Part shown: in pieces, positions 19,260 through 28,280 of the stretch | Layout of the letters: every line of letters starts with the position of its first letter | Position numbering within the stretch: position 1 is the stretch's first letter | From: Mycetocola_A sp015752285 | Lineage (GTDB): Bacteria > Actinomycetota > Actinomycetes > Actinomycetales > Microbacteriaceae | Length of the DNA stretch: 64,000 bases | Direction of reading: 5' to 3' | NCBI RefSeq assembly: GCF_015752285.1 | Contig: NZ_JADOUY010000005.1 | Location: forward strand, 124,001 to 188,000 | Made by a program: the position numbers and the translations under genes | Notes under the pieces: model-generated | Database searches by the model: none | Told to the model about the DNA's origin: nothing | Seen by the model: the letters and a program-made list of their open reading frames with translations, nothing else

Positions 19260-20164
19260 CAGGCACAGATCCGACCGGCGCAGATCCGACCGGCACAGAT
19301 CCGACCGGCGCAGACACGCCCAACAGACCCGTTCCGTTCTCGCTTCTCCTGCCCGTCTACGAAAAAGATGACCCGGCCCATTTCGCCCGCGCGTTCTCGA
19401 GTTCCGTCACGGCGCAAACGCTTCCGCCAGACGAAGTCGTTCTGGTCCAGGACGGCGAGATCCCCGCTCCGCTGCATCAGGCCGTGACCGAGGCGATCGC
19501 CTCGACGACCGTCCCGGTCGTCCACGTCCGGATCCCCGACCGTGGCGGTCTCGCTGACGCCCTCACCGCCGGTCTGGCCGCGTGCTCGTTCGACGTCGTC
19601 GCCCGAATGGACGCCGACGATGTGTCGCTGTCGAGCAGATTCGAGCGTCAACTGGCTCGCGTGCACGAGGGATTCGATCTGGTCGGCACCGGGATGCTGG
19701 AATTCGCCGACGATACGAGTGCCGTTCTCGGCCGTAGAACTCCGCCGATCGGCGCGACCGCGATCGCGAAGTACGCGCGATTCCACGATCCGTTCAACCA
19801 CCCGACCGTGATGTACCGGCGGGCCGCCGTTGACCGGGCCGGGGGATACGAAGACATCGGGTTGATGGAGGACTACTGGCTCTTCGCGCGGATGATCCAC
19901 TCGGGCGCTCGAGTGGAGAACCTTCCTGATGCACTGCTGATGTACCGGGTCGGCGCTGGCGCGTACTCGCGTCGCGGTGGCCGCAAACAGTTCGAGGCCG
20001 AGCTCAACCTCCAGCGTGCTCTGCGCTCCATCGGCTTCACGACCAGGGCACAGTTTCTCCGCAACATCGCCGTGCGAGGGATCTACCGCTTTGTGCCCGT
20101 TGGCATCCGCACGGTCCTCTACCGACGACTGATCGCCCGTGGTTTTCGGAACGACCATTCCTGA
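19256..20164 (+). CDS. GT2 glycosyltransferase with N-terminal tandem repeat
   Basis: A 302-residue GT-A enzyme: SLLLPVYEKDDPAHFARAF, DEVVLVQDGEIP, then VVARMDADDVSLSSRF (DxD) and EDYWLFARMIHSGA. It resembles bacterial beta-1,3-glycosyltransferases of capsule and O-antigen clusters. The first 20 residues are a low-complexity G-[TA]-D-P-T repeat, encoded by 15-base direct repeats (19262-19315). They precede the catalytic domain and are not part of it. ATG 19256 overlaps the preceding stop by four bases; no later start lies before the domain except deep within it. Confidence 0.88.
   Translation: MTGTDPTGADPTGTDPTGADTPNRPVPFSLLLPVYEKDDPAHFARAFSSSVTAQTLPPDEVVLVQDGEIPAPLHQAVTEAIASTTVPVVHVRIPDRGGLADALTAGLAACSFDVVARMDADDVSLSSRFERQLARVHEGFDLVGTGMLEFADDTSAVLGRRTPPIGATAIAKYARFHDPFNHPTVMYRRAAVDRAGGYEDIGLMEDYWLFARMIHSGARVENLPDALLMYRVGAGAYSRRGGRKQFEAELNLQRALRSIGFTTRAQFLRNIAVRGIYRFVPVGIRTVLYRRLIARGFRNDHS
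19262..19315 (+). repeat. 15-bp in-frame tandem repeat at the 5' end of a GT2 gene
   Basis: Three full units and one partial unit of GGC-RCA-GAT-CCG-ACC, alternating ACA and GCA at the second codon. Each unit encodes five residues, so copy-number change would keep the frame. Confidence 0.85.
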
Positions 20165-20183
20165 CGTTCCACATGCTGCCGAC

Positions 20184-20189
20184 TACTAT
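20184..20189 (+). promoter_or_regulatory. -10 element of leaderless promoter for the first galE
   Basis: TACTAT, six bases, then GTG 20196, with no ribosome-binding site. Confidence 0.55.
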
Positions 20190-20195
20190 TGACGA

Positions 20196-21179
20196 GTGTC
20201 AGTTCTCGTTACCGGCGGCGCCGGGTACATCGGTAGTCACGTCGTCCGACTTCTTCTCGAGCGGGGAGACGACGTCGTCGTCGTCGACAGCCTCGCCAGC
20301 GGCGACCGGTCCCGAATCGGTGATGTCCCGCTTGCCACCATCGACCTTGCCGGTGACGCGGCGGTCGCTGCCTTGCGCGCCGTTCTCACCGAACACGAGG
20401 TTACGGCGGTTGTTCACCTCGCTGCGCTGAAGCAGGCGGGTCAGTCCGTCGAACAGCCGGCTCGCTACTATCGCGAAAACATCGGCGGGCTCGCGAATGT
20501 GTTCGCCGCGATCGACGGCAGCGACGTCGATCGGTTCGTCTTCTCGTCGTCCGCAGCCGTGTACGGCAACCCGGACAGCTTCCCGGTCACCGAGGAGATG
20601 CCGACGAGACCCATCAATCCGTACGGCGAAACGAAACTCGCCGGAGAATGGCTCGTCGCGTCCGCCGGTCGCGCCCTCGGTATCAACACGGCGAGCCTGC
20701 GCTATTTCAACGTCGCCGGTGCGGGCTGGCCTGAACTCGGGGATTCCGTGCCGATGAACCTGCTCACCCTCGCCATCGATGCCGTGCACCGTGGTGAACA
20801 GCCGCGCGTGTTCGGGCACGACTTCGACACCCCGGACGGCACCGGTGTTCGGGACTACGTGCACGTCCTCGACCTCGCTGATGCCCACATCGCCGCCCTC
20901 GACTACCTGCAGCGGGCCGATGAGCGTTCGACGGTTCTCAACGTCGGAACCGGCACAGGTGCGAGCGTCCTCGACGTTCTCACCCAACTCTCCGAATCGA
21001 GCGGCCGTGAGCTGTCGCCCCTGTTGATGGATCGCCGACCCGGCGACCCCGGTGCGGTCATCGCTGACGTCTCCCGGATGAGCGAGAAACTCGGCTGGCG
21101 GGCACGCCGCGGACTGGAAGACATGGTCGGCTCCGCCTGGCAGGCGTCAGAGCAGGCCAGGCAGGGTGCTCAGCCGTGA
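20196..21179 (+). CDS. galE: UDP-glucose/UDP-GlcNAc 4-epimerase (first copy)
   Basis: A 327-residue extended short-chain dehydrogenase. It has VLVTGGAGYIGSHV (NAD loop), VVHLAALK, FSSSAAVYG (catalytic Ser), and Tyr143-x-x-x-Lys147 in NPYGETK. The later SLRYFNVAGA and TGVRDYVHVLDLA are typical of GalE. It interconverts UDP-Glc and UDP-Gal, or the N-acetyl forms; UDP-Gal would feed Glf. A second GalE lies at 60168-61136; the two differ clearly in sequence, so they may favour different substrates. GTG 20196 follows a TACTAT box by six bases. Confidence 0.92.
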   Translation: MSVLVTGGAGYIGSHVVRLLLERGDDVVVVDSLASGDRSRIGDVPLATIDLAGDAAVAALRAVLTEHEVTAVVHLAALKQAGQSVEQPARYYRENIGGLANVFAAIDGSDVDRFVFSSSAAVYGNPDSFPVTEEMPTRPINPYGETKLAGEWLVASAGRALGINTASLRYFNVAGAGWPELGDSVPMNLLTLAIDAVHRGEQPRVFGHDFDTPDGTGVRDYVHVLDLADAHIAALDYLQRADERSTVLNVGTGTGASVLDVLTQLSESSGRELSPLLMDRRPGDPGAVIADVSRMSEKLGWRARRGLEDMVGSAWQASEQARQGAQP

Positions 21180-21213
21180 GTAGCGAATTGCGCCTGGACG
21201 TCGAGATGATGCG

Positions 21214-23175
21214 GTGAACTGGCTTCTCGCTCTGCCGGTGCTCGTCGTCGCCGTCGGAGTCCTCTATTTGCCGGGTCTCGCGCTGCTGGTCGCCGCAGGA
21301 GCCAGAGGGTTCCTGCTCTACGTCGCTGCACCCGCTGTGTCCGTCGCCGCCGTCGCGGTGCTGGCCATCGTTTTCCCTTACCTGAATCTGACCTGGACGG
21401 TTCCCCTCGTCCTGCTTGTCCTTGCCGGACTCGTGGCGGTCGTCGCGGTGATCCGGCGAATCGTTGCGGGATCATGGGCTGTCAGGCGGGTCGAACAGAA
21501 TGCCGTCACTGCGCTCTGGACGGTCGCGGGGCTCGCTACTGCCGCAGTCGTCATCACAGCGCAATTGATCATCGTCATCGGCGAGCCGGCGAACATGTCG
21601 CAGACATTCGACGCAGCCTTCCACCTCAACGGCGTCAAGTTCATCCTGGATACCGCGAATGCGTCGTCCTTCCATCTCTCCGGGCTGATCCTTCCCGAAG
21701 GCGCATCGAGCTTCTACCCGGCCGCCTGGCACGGGATCGTGTCTCTGGTGTCCGCGTCATCGGGCGGGGGGATCCTCGTCGCGGCGAACATGGTCAACAT
21801 CGTCATCGCCGCAGCCGTCTGGCCGGCCGGTGTGATGATGCTGACCCGTGTCTTCGTTCCTGGCAGCAGAGTCGCGATCGTCGCAGCGGGGATCGTCAGT
21901 GCAGGCATCCCGGGGTTCCCGTTGCTGCCGCTCGACTACGGCGTCCTGTACCCGTACTTCCTGGCGCTCGCGTTCATCCCGCTCGCTCTCGCCCTCGCGC
22001 TGTCGTTCACGCGTCTGGTGTCCTTCCCCTTCGACGCGCCGATTCTCCTTCGCGCACTGGCCCTGATGGCGACACTTGCAGCCATGGGGCTTGCGCAGTC
22101 TGCGGCGGTCTTCGCCTGGGCGGCGATGCTGGTGCCTGTGCTGCTGGCCGTCGTGATCGACGTCTGGCGGCGGCATCCGTCTTCGCGTCTTCGCTGGCCG
22201 GTGCTTCTCGCCGGCGGTGCCGCACTCGCTGTGCTCGCGGTGGCGTGGTATGTGATCGGCCGGCTGGGCAACACGGCACCGTGGGACGCCTACGCGACCC
22301 CGCTCTATGCGCTGGTCGAGCTCTTCAGCAACTCGAGGGAGGGGGCAGCCCCCGCGCTCGTGATCAGTATCCTCACCGTCATCGGTCTCGTGGCCGTTCT
22401 CCGCGGTGGACGGTGGTGGATCGCCGGCATGTGGACTGTGGCCGCTGCTCTGTTCATTCTCGGCGCGTCCCTGCCGTACGGCGACCTGCGCAACGTGGCG
22501 ATCGGGCTCTTCTATAAAGACACCCCACGCTTGACGGCGCTTCTCGGAACCATCGCCGCCCCGCTCGCGGCCCTCGGTGTCGTGGCGGTGTGGACCTGGG
22601 CCGCCGGCCGGCTCGCGCCCGAGCTCTTCGCCCGCTTGCGCAGCGGTCGGACGCCGCTCGTCGTCCCGGTCATCGCCGGGGTGCTGCTTCTCGCGACGAC
22701 CCAGGGCGGCATGCAGGCCGCTGTCGTCGAAGCACGGCCGAAGTATGCCATGACCGAGTGGTCACCGATCTTGTCGATCGACGAGCGCAGCCTGCTGGAA
22801 CGGCTGCACGAGAACGTGCCAGAGGATGCCGTCGTCGCCGGCAATCCCTGGACGGGAGCATCGCTTGCCTACGCGGTCGGCGACCGGCGCGTGCTCAACC
22901 CGCACTTCAACGTGTCCGCCGAGCCCGATCACGTCCTGATCAACATGCGCCTCAACGAGGCAGCGTCCGACCCGGCCGTGTGTGACGCCGTGACGACCCT
23001 CGGTGTCGGCTACGTGCTCGATTTCGGGGTGTACACGAGGGATGCCGGTGGAACGCTGTCGTTCGACAGCACGACGAACTACAAGGGATTCCTCGATCTC
23101 GCCGAGTCAGGCGTCGTCGAGGAGATCGATCGCGAAGGCGACAAGGTCCTCTACCGGATCACGGCCTGCGAGTAG
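21214..23175 (+). CDS. DUF6541-like polytopic membrane protein
   Basis: A 653-residue protein with roughly twelve to fourteen hydrophobic helices over residues 1-500 and a hydrophilic C-terminal domain (about 520-653), which probably faces outward. It looks like the large actinobacterial membrane proteins labelled DUF6541, which resemble GT-C glycosyltransferases. The short polar loop ANMSQTFDAAFHLNGVKFIL after the early helices holds an Asp where GT-C enzymes carry their catalytic acid, but this is only suggestive. It follows galE by 34 bp on the same strand. GTG 21214 is the first in-frame start; its ribosome site is weak. Confidence 0.75.
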   Translation: MNWLLALPVLVVAVGVLYLPGLALLVAAGARGFLLYVAAPAVSVAAVAVLAIVFPYLNLTWTVPLVLLVLAGLVAVVAVIRRIVAGSWAVRRVEQNAVTALWTVAGLATAAVVITAQLIIVIGEPANMSQTFDAAFHLNGVKFILDTANASSFHLSGLILPEGASSFYPAAWHGIVSLVSASSGGGILVAANMVNIVIAAAVWPAGVMMLTRVFVPGSRVAIVAAGIVSAGIPGFPLLPLDYGVLYPYFLALAFIPLALALALSFTRLVSFPFDAPILLRALALMATLAAMGLAQSAAVFAWAAMLVPVLLAVVIDVWRRHPSSRLRWPVLLAGGAALAVLAVAWYVIGRLGNTAPWDAYATPLYALVELFSNSREGAAPALVISILTVIGLVAVLRGGRWWIAGMWTVAAALFILGASLPYGDLRNVAIGLFYKDTPRLTALLGTIAAPLAALGVVAVWTWAAGRLAPELFARLRSGRTPLVVPVIAGVLLLATTQGGMQAAVVEARPKYAMTEWSPILSIDERSLLERLHENVPEDAVVAGNPWTGASLAYAVGDRRVLNPHFNVSAEPDHVLINMRLNEAASDPAVCDAVTTLGVGYVLDFGVYTRDAGGTLSFDSTTNYKGFLDLAESGVVEEIDREGDKVLYRITACE

Positions 23176-23203
23176 GTCCTGTCTGAGCCGAAGCCGGGAC
23201 GGA

Positions 23204-23569
23204 TCAGTTCGGGTCGTCCTGACGATTCGTGGCATCCTCGATGCGCGCTTCGGCGAGAGCGAGCTCGCGGGCGAGGCGCGTCAGTTTACGGTCGAGTTGC
23301 ACGTTGCGGCGATAGGTCGTGGAGACATAGATGAGGAACGAAAGCACGAAGCCGTAGAGCAGAAGGTCGGTGCCACGCCCGACGCCGACGAGATTCGCGA
23401 CCCAAGTCAGCCACTGCGGAAAGATGATCGAGCCGATGGCGACGACGACGAAGGCAGCAAGGAACAGGCGGCGAAGCGCCAGATGGCTGTCCCGCCCGGA
23501 CGGCCGCGTGAGGAAAAGGCCGACGACGACGACTCCGACGACGAGAATGATCTGAATCCACATGGTCAT
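23204..23569 (-). CDS. DUF2304 membrane protein
   Basis: A 121-residue protein with three hydrophobic helices (about residues 3-20, 33-50 and 65-85) and a charged C-terminal coiled-coil-like tail (DRKLTRLARELALAEARIED). This is the DUF2304 layout. Such genes usually follow a polyprenyl-phosphate sugar transferase, and here it starts four bases after the stop of one. It is probably the membrane partner of that enzyme. The downstream end faces the DUF6541 gene. Confidence 0.85.
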   Translation of the reverse strand: MTMWIQIILVVGVVVVGLFLTRPSGRDSHLALRRLFLAAFVVVAIGSIIFPQWLTWVANLVGVGRGTDLLLYGFVLSFLIYVSTTYRRNVQLDRKLTRLARELALAEARIEDATNRQDDPN

Positions 23570-23573
23570 CGTC

Positions 23574-24284
23574 CTAACGCACGAGAAGGTCGACGAGGAT
23601 GTTGACCGAGTTCAACACTGACTGGCCCTTCCCCTTCGAATAGTCGGTGTACAGGAGTTCGACGGGGTATTCCTCCCACGGAAGCTTCGTCTTCCCCAGC
23701 TGGTGCACGATCTCCGTCGCGTGCGCCATCCTGTCCTGCTGCAGGTCGATGAGGCTGGCGGCATCTGTCCGGATCACCCGCAGGCCGTTGTGCGCGTCAG
23801 TGAGGCGCAATCCCGTCGTGCGGTTCGTCACCCAGACGGCCGTCTTGAGGATGACTTTCTTGAGCCAGCCGGGCTTGGTGCGGTCGTCGAGGAAGCGGGA
23901 GCCGAAGATGATGGCGACGTCGTGCTCGCGTGCGGCACGGAGCATGCCATCGGCATCCTCGATCCGGTGCTGGCCGTCGGCGTCGAAGGTGACGATGTAG
24001 CGGGCTTCCGGCTTCTGCGTGACATAGGAAAGGCCGGTCTGCAGAGCGGCGCCCTGGCCGAGGTTCACCGGGTGACGGATGACGCGGGCGCCTGCCGCCG
24101 CAGCAACCGCCGCCGAACCGTCTGTGCTGCCGTCGTCGATGCAGACCACGTGCACGAAGCGCTCGAGCAGCTCGTCGACGACACGACCGATGACCGTCGC
24201 CTCGTTGTAGAGGGGAATGATGATCCAGGCTTCGGAGTCCCGTTCGACGGCAGCGTCTGGCTCGATCGAAGCGGCGGGGGTCAT
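23574..24284 (-). CDS. DPM1-like GT2 (polyprenyl-phosphate sugar transferase)
   Basis: A 236-residue GT-A protein. Motifs: IIIPLYNEATVIGRVVDELL, VVCIDDGSTDGS, NLGQGAALQTGL, and YIVTFDADGQHRIED (DxD). It then has FGSRFLDDR and the arginine-containing HNGLRVIR. This is the dolichol-phosphate mannose synthase pattern. It would transfer a hexose from a nucleotide to undecaprenyl phosphate, providing a lipid donor for GT-C enzymes on the outer face. ATG 24284 is chosen because the family begins there; a longer frame lacks support. It forms an operon with the DUF2304 gene and is divergent from the wbpD-like gene. Confidence 0.88.
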   Translation of the reverse strand: MTPAASIEPDAAVERDSEAWIIIPLYNEATVIGRVVDELLERFVHVVCIDDGSTDGSAAVAAAAGARVIRHPVNLGQGAALQTGLSYVTQKPEARYIVTFDADGQHRIEDADGMLRAAREHDVAIIFGSRFLDDRTKPGWLKKVILKTAVWVTNRTTGLRLTDAHNGLRVIRTDAASLIDLQQDRMAHATEIVHQLGKTKLPWEEYPVELLYTDYSKGKGQSVLNSVNILVDLLVR

Positions 24285-24305
24285 ACGCCCATTGTGACAG
24301 AACGT

Positions 24306-24311
24306 TATAGT
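24306..24311 (+). promoter_or_regulatory. -10 element of the wbpD-wbpE-wbpB promoter
   Basis: TATAGT with a TSS expected near 24318 would give a leader of about 40 bases that ends in a strong GAGGAG ribosome site (24346-24351), five bases before the TTG start at 24357. This is one of the leadered messages in the window. Confidence 0.55.
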
Positions 24312-24356
24312 CTTGGTGCGCACCAGCCGACGAAAGAATGTGTGCGAGGAGCCCAC

Positions 24357-24968
24357 TTGAGTATTCACCCCACCGCCAGAATCGTGCCGTCAGCAGACGT
24401 CTCCGACCAGGCGGACATCGGCGAAGGAAGCTCGGTCTGGCACCTCGCGCAGGTCCGCGAAGAGGCCTCGCTCGGTCGCAACTGCATCATCGGACGTGGC
24501 GCATACATCGGCACAGGCGTCGTACTCGGCGACAACTGCAAGGTTCAGAACTATGCGCTGGTCTACGAGCCGGCGACGCTGGGCAACGGCGTCTTCATCG
24601 GACCCGCCGTCGTTCTCACCAATGACACCTACCCCAGGGCGATCAACCCGGACGGCTCGCAGAAGAGCGCGCACGACTGGGAGCCCGTCGGCGTGACGAT
24701 CCGAGAGGGTGCTGCGATCGGCGCGCGCGCCGTCTGCGTCGCCCCCGTCACGATCGGCGCCTGGTCGACGATCGCGGCCGGTGCTGTCGTCACCCGCGAT
24801 GTTCCCGACTTCGCCCTCATGGTCGGAGTCCCCGCCAAGCGCATCGGATGGGTCGGAAAAGCCGGCCTCCGACTGACCGAAACGGATGCCGGTTGGCAGT
24901 GCCCGGAAACCTCGGCACTGTACGAAGAAATCGACGGCACACTCAGAGAGGTAGTCGCACATGACTAA
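24357..24968 (+). CDS. wbpD: UDP-2-acetamido-3-amino-2,3-dideoxyglucuronate N-acetyltransferase (WbpD/WlbB-like)
   Basis: A 203-residue left-handed beta-helix acetyltransferase with hexapeptide repeats (IGEGSSVW, LGRNCIIGRGAYIGTGVVLGDNCKVQN, IGAWSTIAAGAVV). The ends DVPDFALMVGVPAKRIGWVGKAG and the VFIGPAVVLTND segment match the WbpD/WlbB family, which acetylates the 3-amino group of UDP-GlcNAc3NA. The start is TTG 24357, decided by GAGGAG five bases upstream; GTG 24342 is possible. It overlaps the aminotransferase gene by eight bases. With WbpE and WbpB it forms a three-gene operon of one pathway. Confidence 0.88.
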   Translation: MSIHPTARIVPSADVSDQADIGEGSSVWHLAQVREEASLGRNCIIGRGAYIGTGVVLGDNCKVQNYALVYEPATLGNGVFIGPAVVLTNDTYPRAINPDGSQKSAHDWEPVGVTIREGAAIGARAVCVAPVTIGAWSTIAAGAVVTRDVPDFALMVGVPAKRIGWVGKAGLRLTETDAGWQCPETSALYEEIDGTLREVVAHD

Positions 24969-26061
24969 GTCCTTCATCCCCCCGGCCAAGCCGATCATCG
25001 GCGACGAGGAACGCGAGGCCGTCGATCGCGTCCTCCGCTCGGGGATGGTCGCCCAAGGGCCCGAGGTCGCCGCGTTCGAGAGCGAGTTCGCCGACGTCAT
25101 GGTGCAGGGGAGGGCAAGCGTTGCGGTCAACTCAGGAACCTCCGGGCTCCATCTCGGCCTTCTGGCCGCCGGAATCGGCGCCGGCGACGAAGTCATCGTC
25201 CCGTCGTTCACCTTCGCAGCGACAGCCAACTCCGTTGCGCTCACTGGGGCGACGCCGGTGTTCGTCGACATCGAGCCCTCGCAGTTCACGCTCGACCCGG
25301 TCGCGGTCGAAGCCGCGATCACCAGCCGCACCAGGGCGATCATGCCCGTGCACCTCTACGGTCACCCGGCTCACCTCACCGAGTTGATGGCACTGGCCGC
25401 GAAGCACGACCTCGACCTGTATGAAGACGCCGCCCAGGCGCACGGTGCTGAACTCGACGGTAAGCGCGTCGGAACGTTCGGCCGGTTCGGCATGTTCAGC
25501 CTCTACCCGACCAAGAACATGACGAGCGGGGAGGGCGGCATGGTCACCTGCGACAGCGACGAGTTCGTACGGAGGGTCAAGCTGTTCAGGAACCAGGGCA
25601 TGGAGACCCAGTACCAGAACGAGGTCGTCGGGCTGAACAACCGCATGACCGACATTCACGCCGCCATCGGGCGCGTGCAGCTGACCAAGGTCGGCGCCTG
25701 GACGGCGACCCGCCAGCAGAACGCCGCATTCCTCGACGCGAACCTCGAGGGTGTCACCGTCCCCCCGGTCGCCGCCGGTGCCGTGCATGTGTACCACCAG
25801 TACACGATCCGCGTCCCGGAAGACCGCGACGGTTTCGTCGCGGCGCTGAAGGAGGAGTACCAGGTCGGCTCCGGCGTGTACTACCCGGTCCCCAACCACC
25901 GACTCCCGTCGCTCACCCACTTCGCTCCCGGTCTCGACCTCCCCGAGACCGAGCGGGCCGCGGCAGAAGTCGTGTCGCTGCCGGTTCACCCGTCGCTGTC
26001 CCAAGATGACCTGGCACGCATCGTCGACGCCGTCAACTCCGTCGCGAAGGCCGGCGCATAG
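24961..26061 (+). CDS. wbpE: DegT/DnrJ/EryC1/StrS sugar aminotransferase (WbpE-like)
   Basis: A 366-residue PLP enzyme. Signatures: VNSGTSGLHLGLLAAGIGAGDEVIVPSFTF, MPVHLYGHPA, YEDAAQAHGA, then FSLYPTKNMTSGEGGMV, where Lys185 should carry the PLP, and VGLNNRMTDIHAAIGRVQ. The length is normal for the family. Standing between an acetyltransferase of the WbpD type and a WbpB-type oxidoreductase, it most likely transaminates UDP-3-keto-GlcNAcA to the 3-amino sugar. Another 3- or 4-keto sugar substrate remains possible. Its TAG shares one base with the next gene's GTG, so translation is tightly coupled. Confidence 0.9.
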   Translation: MTKSFIPPAKPIIGDEEREAVDRVLRSGMVAQGPEVAAFESEFADVMVQGRASVAVNSGTSGLHLGLLAAGIGAGDEVIVPSFTFAATANSVALTGATPVFVDIEPSQFTLDPVAVEAAITSRTRAIMPVHLYGHPAHLTELMALAAKHDLDLYEDAAQAHGAELDGKRVGTFGRFGMFSLYPTKNMTSGEGGMVTCDSDEFVRRVKLFRNQGMETQYQNEVVGLNNRMTDIHAAIGRVQLTKVGAWTATRQQNAAFLDANLEGVTVPPVAAGAVHVYHQYTIRVPEDRDGFVAALKEEYQVGSGVYYPVPNHRLPSLTHFAPGLDLPETERAAAEVVSLPVHPSLSQDDLARIVDAVNSVAKAGA

Positions 26062-27047
26062 TGGCCGAGTTGCGGGTCGGGCTCCTCGGAGTCGGCCAGA
26101 TGGGCCGGCACCACGCCCGGGTCCTCCGCGAACTTCCCGGCGTCGACCTCGTCGCCATCGCCGATCCAGGCGGAGATCCGCACGGTGTCGCCGGCTCTCT
26201 GGCAGTCCTGCCGGACATCGATGCGCTCATCGCAACGGGCATCGACATGGCCGTCGTCGCTGTACCGACGGCCTTCCACGAGGCAGCTGCACTGACGCTC
26301 GCGGAAGCCGGTGTGCACACGCTGGTCGAGAAGCCGATCGCGCATTCGGTCGAGGCCGGACAGCGCATGGTCGACGCGTTCAAGGCCAAGGGCCTCGTCG
26401 GCGCGGTCGGGCACATCGAACGCTTCAACCCGGCGCTACAGGAACTCCGTCGCCGGATCGCAGCGGGAGACGTCGGTGAGGTCTACCAGATCGCCACCCG
26501 TCGCCAGGGTCCGTTCCCGTCGCGCATCGCCGACGTCGGCGTCGCGAAGGATCTCGGATCGCACGACGTCGACCTCACCGCGTGGGTGGCCCAGTCGCCG
26601 CACAAGACGATCTTCGCTCAGACGATGCACAAGAGCGGGCGCGATTACGAAGACATGATCCTCGCCACCGGCCGGCTCGAGAACGGCATCATCGTCAACC
26701 ACGTCGTCAACTGGCTCTCCCCGATGAAGGAGCGCGTCACGATCGTCACCGGTGAACGGGGCGCATACATCGCCGATACCAACAGTGGAGACCTGACCTT
26801 CTACGCAAACGGCACCTTCCCGACGGAGTGGGAGTACGTCTCCGCATTCAGGGGAGTCTCCGAAGGAGACGTCACCAGGTTCGCGCTCAACAAACGCGAA
26901 CCGCTCCGGGTGGAGCACGAAGCCTTCCGTGACGCTGTCCTCGGGCTGCGCACCGATGTCGTCACCATGGAAGAGGGGCTGCGCACGCTCGCCGTGGTCG
27001 AAGGGATCATCGAGTCCGCCAGGACGGGTGAGTCGGTCGAGTTCTAG
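26061..27047 (+). CDS. wbpB: Gfo/Idh/MocA oxidoreductase (WbpB-like)
   Basis: A 328-residue NAD(P)-dependent oxidoreductase. The N-terminal Rossmann domain starts LRVGLLGVGQMGRHHARVL; Glu90-Lys91-Pro92 in VEKPIAHS is the family catalytic motif. The C-terminal sheet domain has GHIERFNPALQELRRRI and DLGSHDVDL. WbpB oxidises C3 of UDP-GlcNAcA, giving the keto sugar for WbpE. The identity rests on context: it completes the WbpD-WbpE pair. GTG 26061 overlaps the preceding stop by one base. The glycosyltransferase gene at 27052 follows after four bases, so they likely share a transcript. Confidence 0.85.
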   Translation: MAELRVGLLGVGQMGRHHARVLRELPGVDLVAIADPGGDPHGVAGSLAVLPDIDALIATGIDMAVVAVPTAFHEAAALTLAEAGVHTLVEKPIAHSVEAGQRMVDAFKAKGLVGAVGHIERFNPALQELRRRIAAGDVGEVYQIATRRQGPFPSRIADVGVAKDLGSHDVDLTAWVAQSPHKTIFAQTMHKSGRDYEDMILATGRLENGIIVNHVVNWLSPMKERVTIVTGERGAYIADTNSGDLTFYANGTFPTEWEYVSAFRGVSEGDVTRFALNKREPLRVEHEAFRDAVLGLRTDVVTMEEGLRTLAVVEGIIESARTGESVEF

Positions 27048-27051
27048 GCAG

Positions 27052-28200
27052 ATGCGCGTCACCATCGCGAGTCGGATCTTCTCGCCCGATCCTGCCGCCG
27101 CATCATTTCGGCTCGCCGCTCTCGCCAACGGGCTGACCGAGGCGGGAGCGCGCGTCAGGGTCATCACGACGACCACGCGCTCCTCGGAACCGGCGGCGAC
27201 GTCGACGGGTGTCGACGTGAGACGATTCCCGGTGCTCAGGGATCGCGACGGATACGTCAGGGGGTACCTGCAGTACCTCAGCTTCGACATCCCGCTGTTC
27301 TTCCGGCTGCTTCTCTCGCCCCGGCCGGACGTGTATGTGAGCGAGCCGCCTCCGACGACCGGGGTCGTCGTCCGAGTCGTTTCTGCCCTGACCCGTGTTC
27401 CCTACGTCTATTACGCTGCAGACATCTGGTCGGATGCCGCGGAGTCGACGGGGGCACCTCGCTTCGTCGTCCGGATGCTTCGCCTGGTCGAATCGCATGT
27501 GCTCAGGCACGCGCGTCGGGTGATCGCCGTCAGCGATGGCGTCGCCAGGCGCGTCGATGAGCTCTCAGGATCCGGGCGGACCTCTGTCGTCCCGAACGGA
27601 ATCGACACCTCCATATTTTCCCCCGGCGACCCCGGCAGAGAGGCCGCACCCGTCATCATCTATGCGGGCACAACATCGGAGTGGCAGGGGGCGGATATTT
27701 TCGTCCGTGCGATGCCTGCGGTTCGTCGCCAGATCCCCGGGGTGAAGCTGGTTTTCCTGGGGCAGGGGAGCGCCTGGGAATCCCTCGAGGAGCTTGCGGC
27801 CGAGGTCGCACCGGGCGCCGTCGACTTCCACGGGGTGGTTGCACCTGAGCGCGCTGCGGAGAGCCTCCGCGGAGCGAGGGTTGCCGCCGTCAGCCTGAAG
27901 CCGGGGCAGGGCTACGATTTCGCCATCCCGACGAAGATCTTTGCCGCCGTCGCATGTGGAACCCCGGTGCTCTTCACCGGCCAGGGGCCCGCTGCCACGA
28001 TCATCGAGTCCGCCGATATCGGACTGGCCGTCGACTATCAGGTGGAGGCGGTCGCGAACGCGCTCACGGTGATGCTGAGCGTCGACAGCCGCTGGGACCC
28101 CCAGCGACTGGCTGAATGGTGCCGGGAGAACGCCTCGCTGCAGACCGCGGGTCGACGGGCCGCCCAGGTGGTATCGGACGCCGGATCGGCATCTCTGTGA
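27052..28200 (+). CDS. Family 4 (GT-B) glycosyltransferase, WbuB-like
   Basis: A 382-residue GT-B enzyme. Seen: RIFSPDPAAASFRLAALANGL at the start, VYVSEPPPTTGVVV, VPNGIDTSIFSPG, and the donor-site segment AIPTKIFAAVACGTPVLFTG in which a Pro-Thr-Lys motif replaces the more usual EGFG region, as in WbuB/WcaI-like transferases. Because it is the fourth gene of the wbpD-E-B operon, it could transfer the GlcNAc3NAcA/ManNAc3NAcA residue, but the specificity is not visible. ATG 27052 fits homology; there is little ribosome-site support. Confidence 0.88.
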   Translation: MRVTIASRIFSPDPAAASFRLAALANGLTEAGARVRVITTTTRSSEPAATSTGVDVRRFPVLRDRDGYVRGYLQYLSFDIPLFFRLLLSPRPDVYVSEPPPTTGVVVRVVSALTRVPYVYYAADIWSDAAESTGAPRFVVRMLRLVESHVLRHARRVIAVSDGVARRVDELSGSGRTSVVPNGIDTSIFSPGDPGREAAPVIIYAGTTSEWQGADIFVRAMPAVRRQIPGVKLVFLGQGSAWESLEELAAEVAPGAVDFHGVVAPERAAESLRGARVAAVSLKPGQGYDFAIPTKIFAAVACGTPVLFTGQGPAATIIESADIGLAVDYQVEAVANALTVMLSVDSRWDPQRLAEWCRENASLQTAGRRAAQVVSDAGSASL

Positions 28201-28280
28201 CCCGCAGACCGCCAACAGCGGCCGGACAGGCCGGGAACGCGAATAATGAACGCACACCTACGACCAGTCGGGAACTGAGC

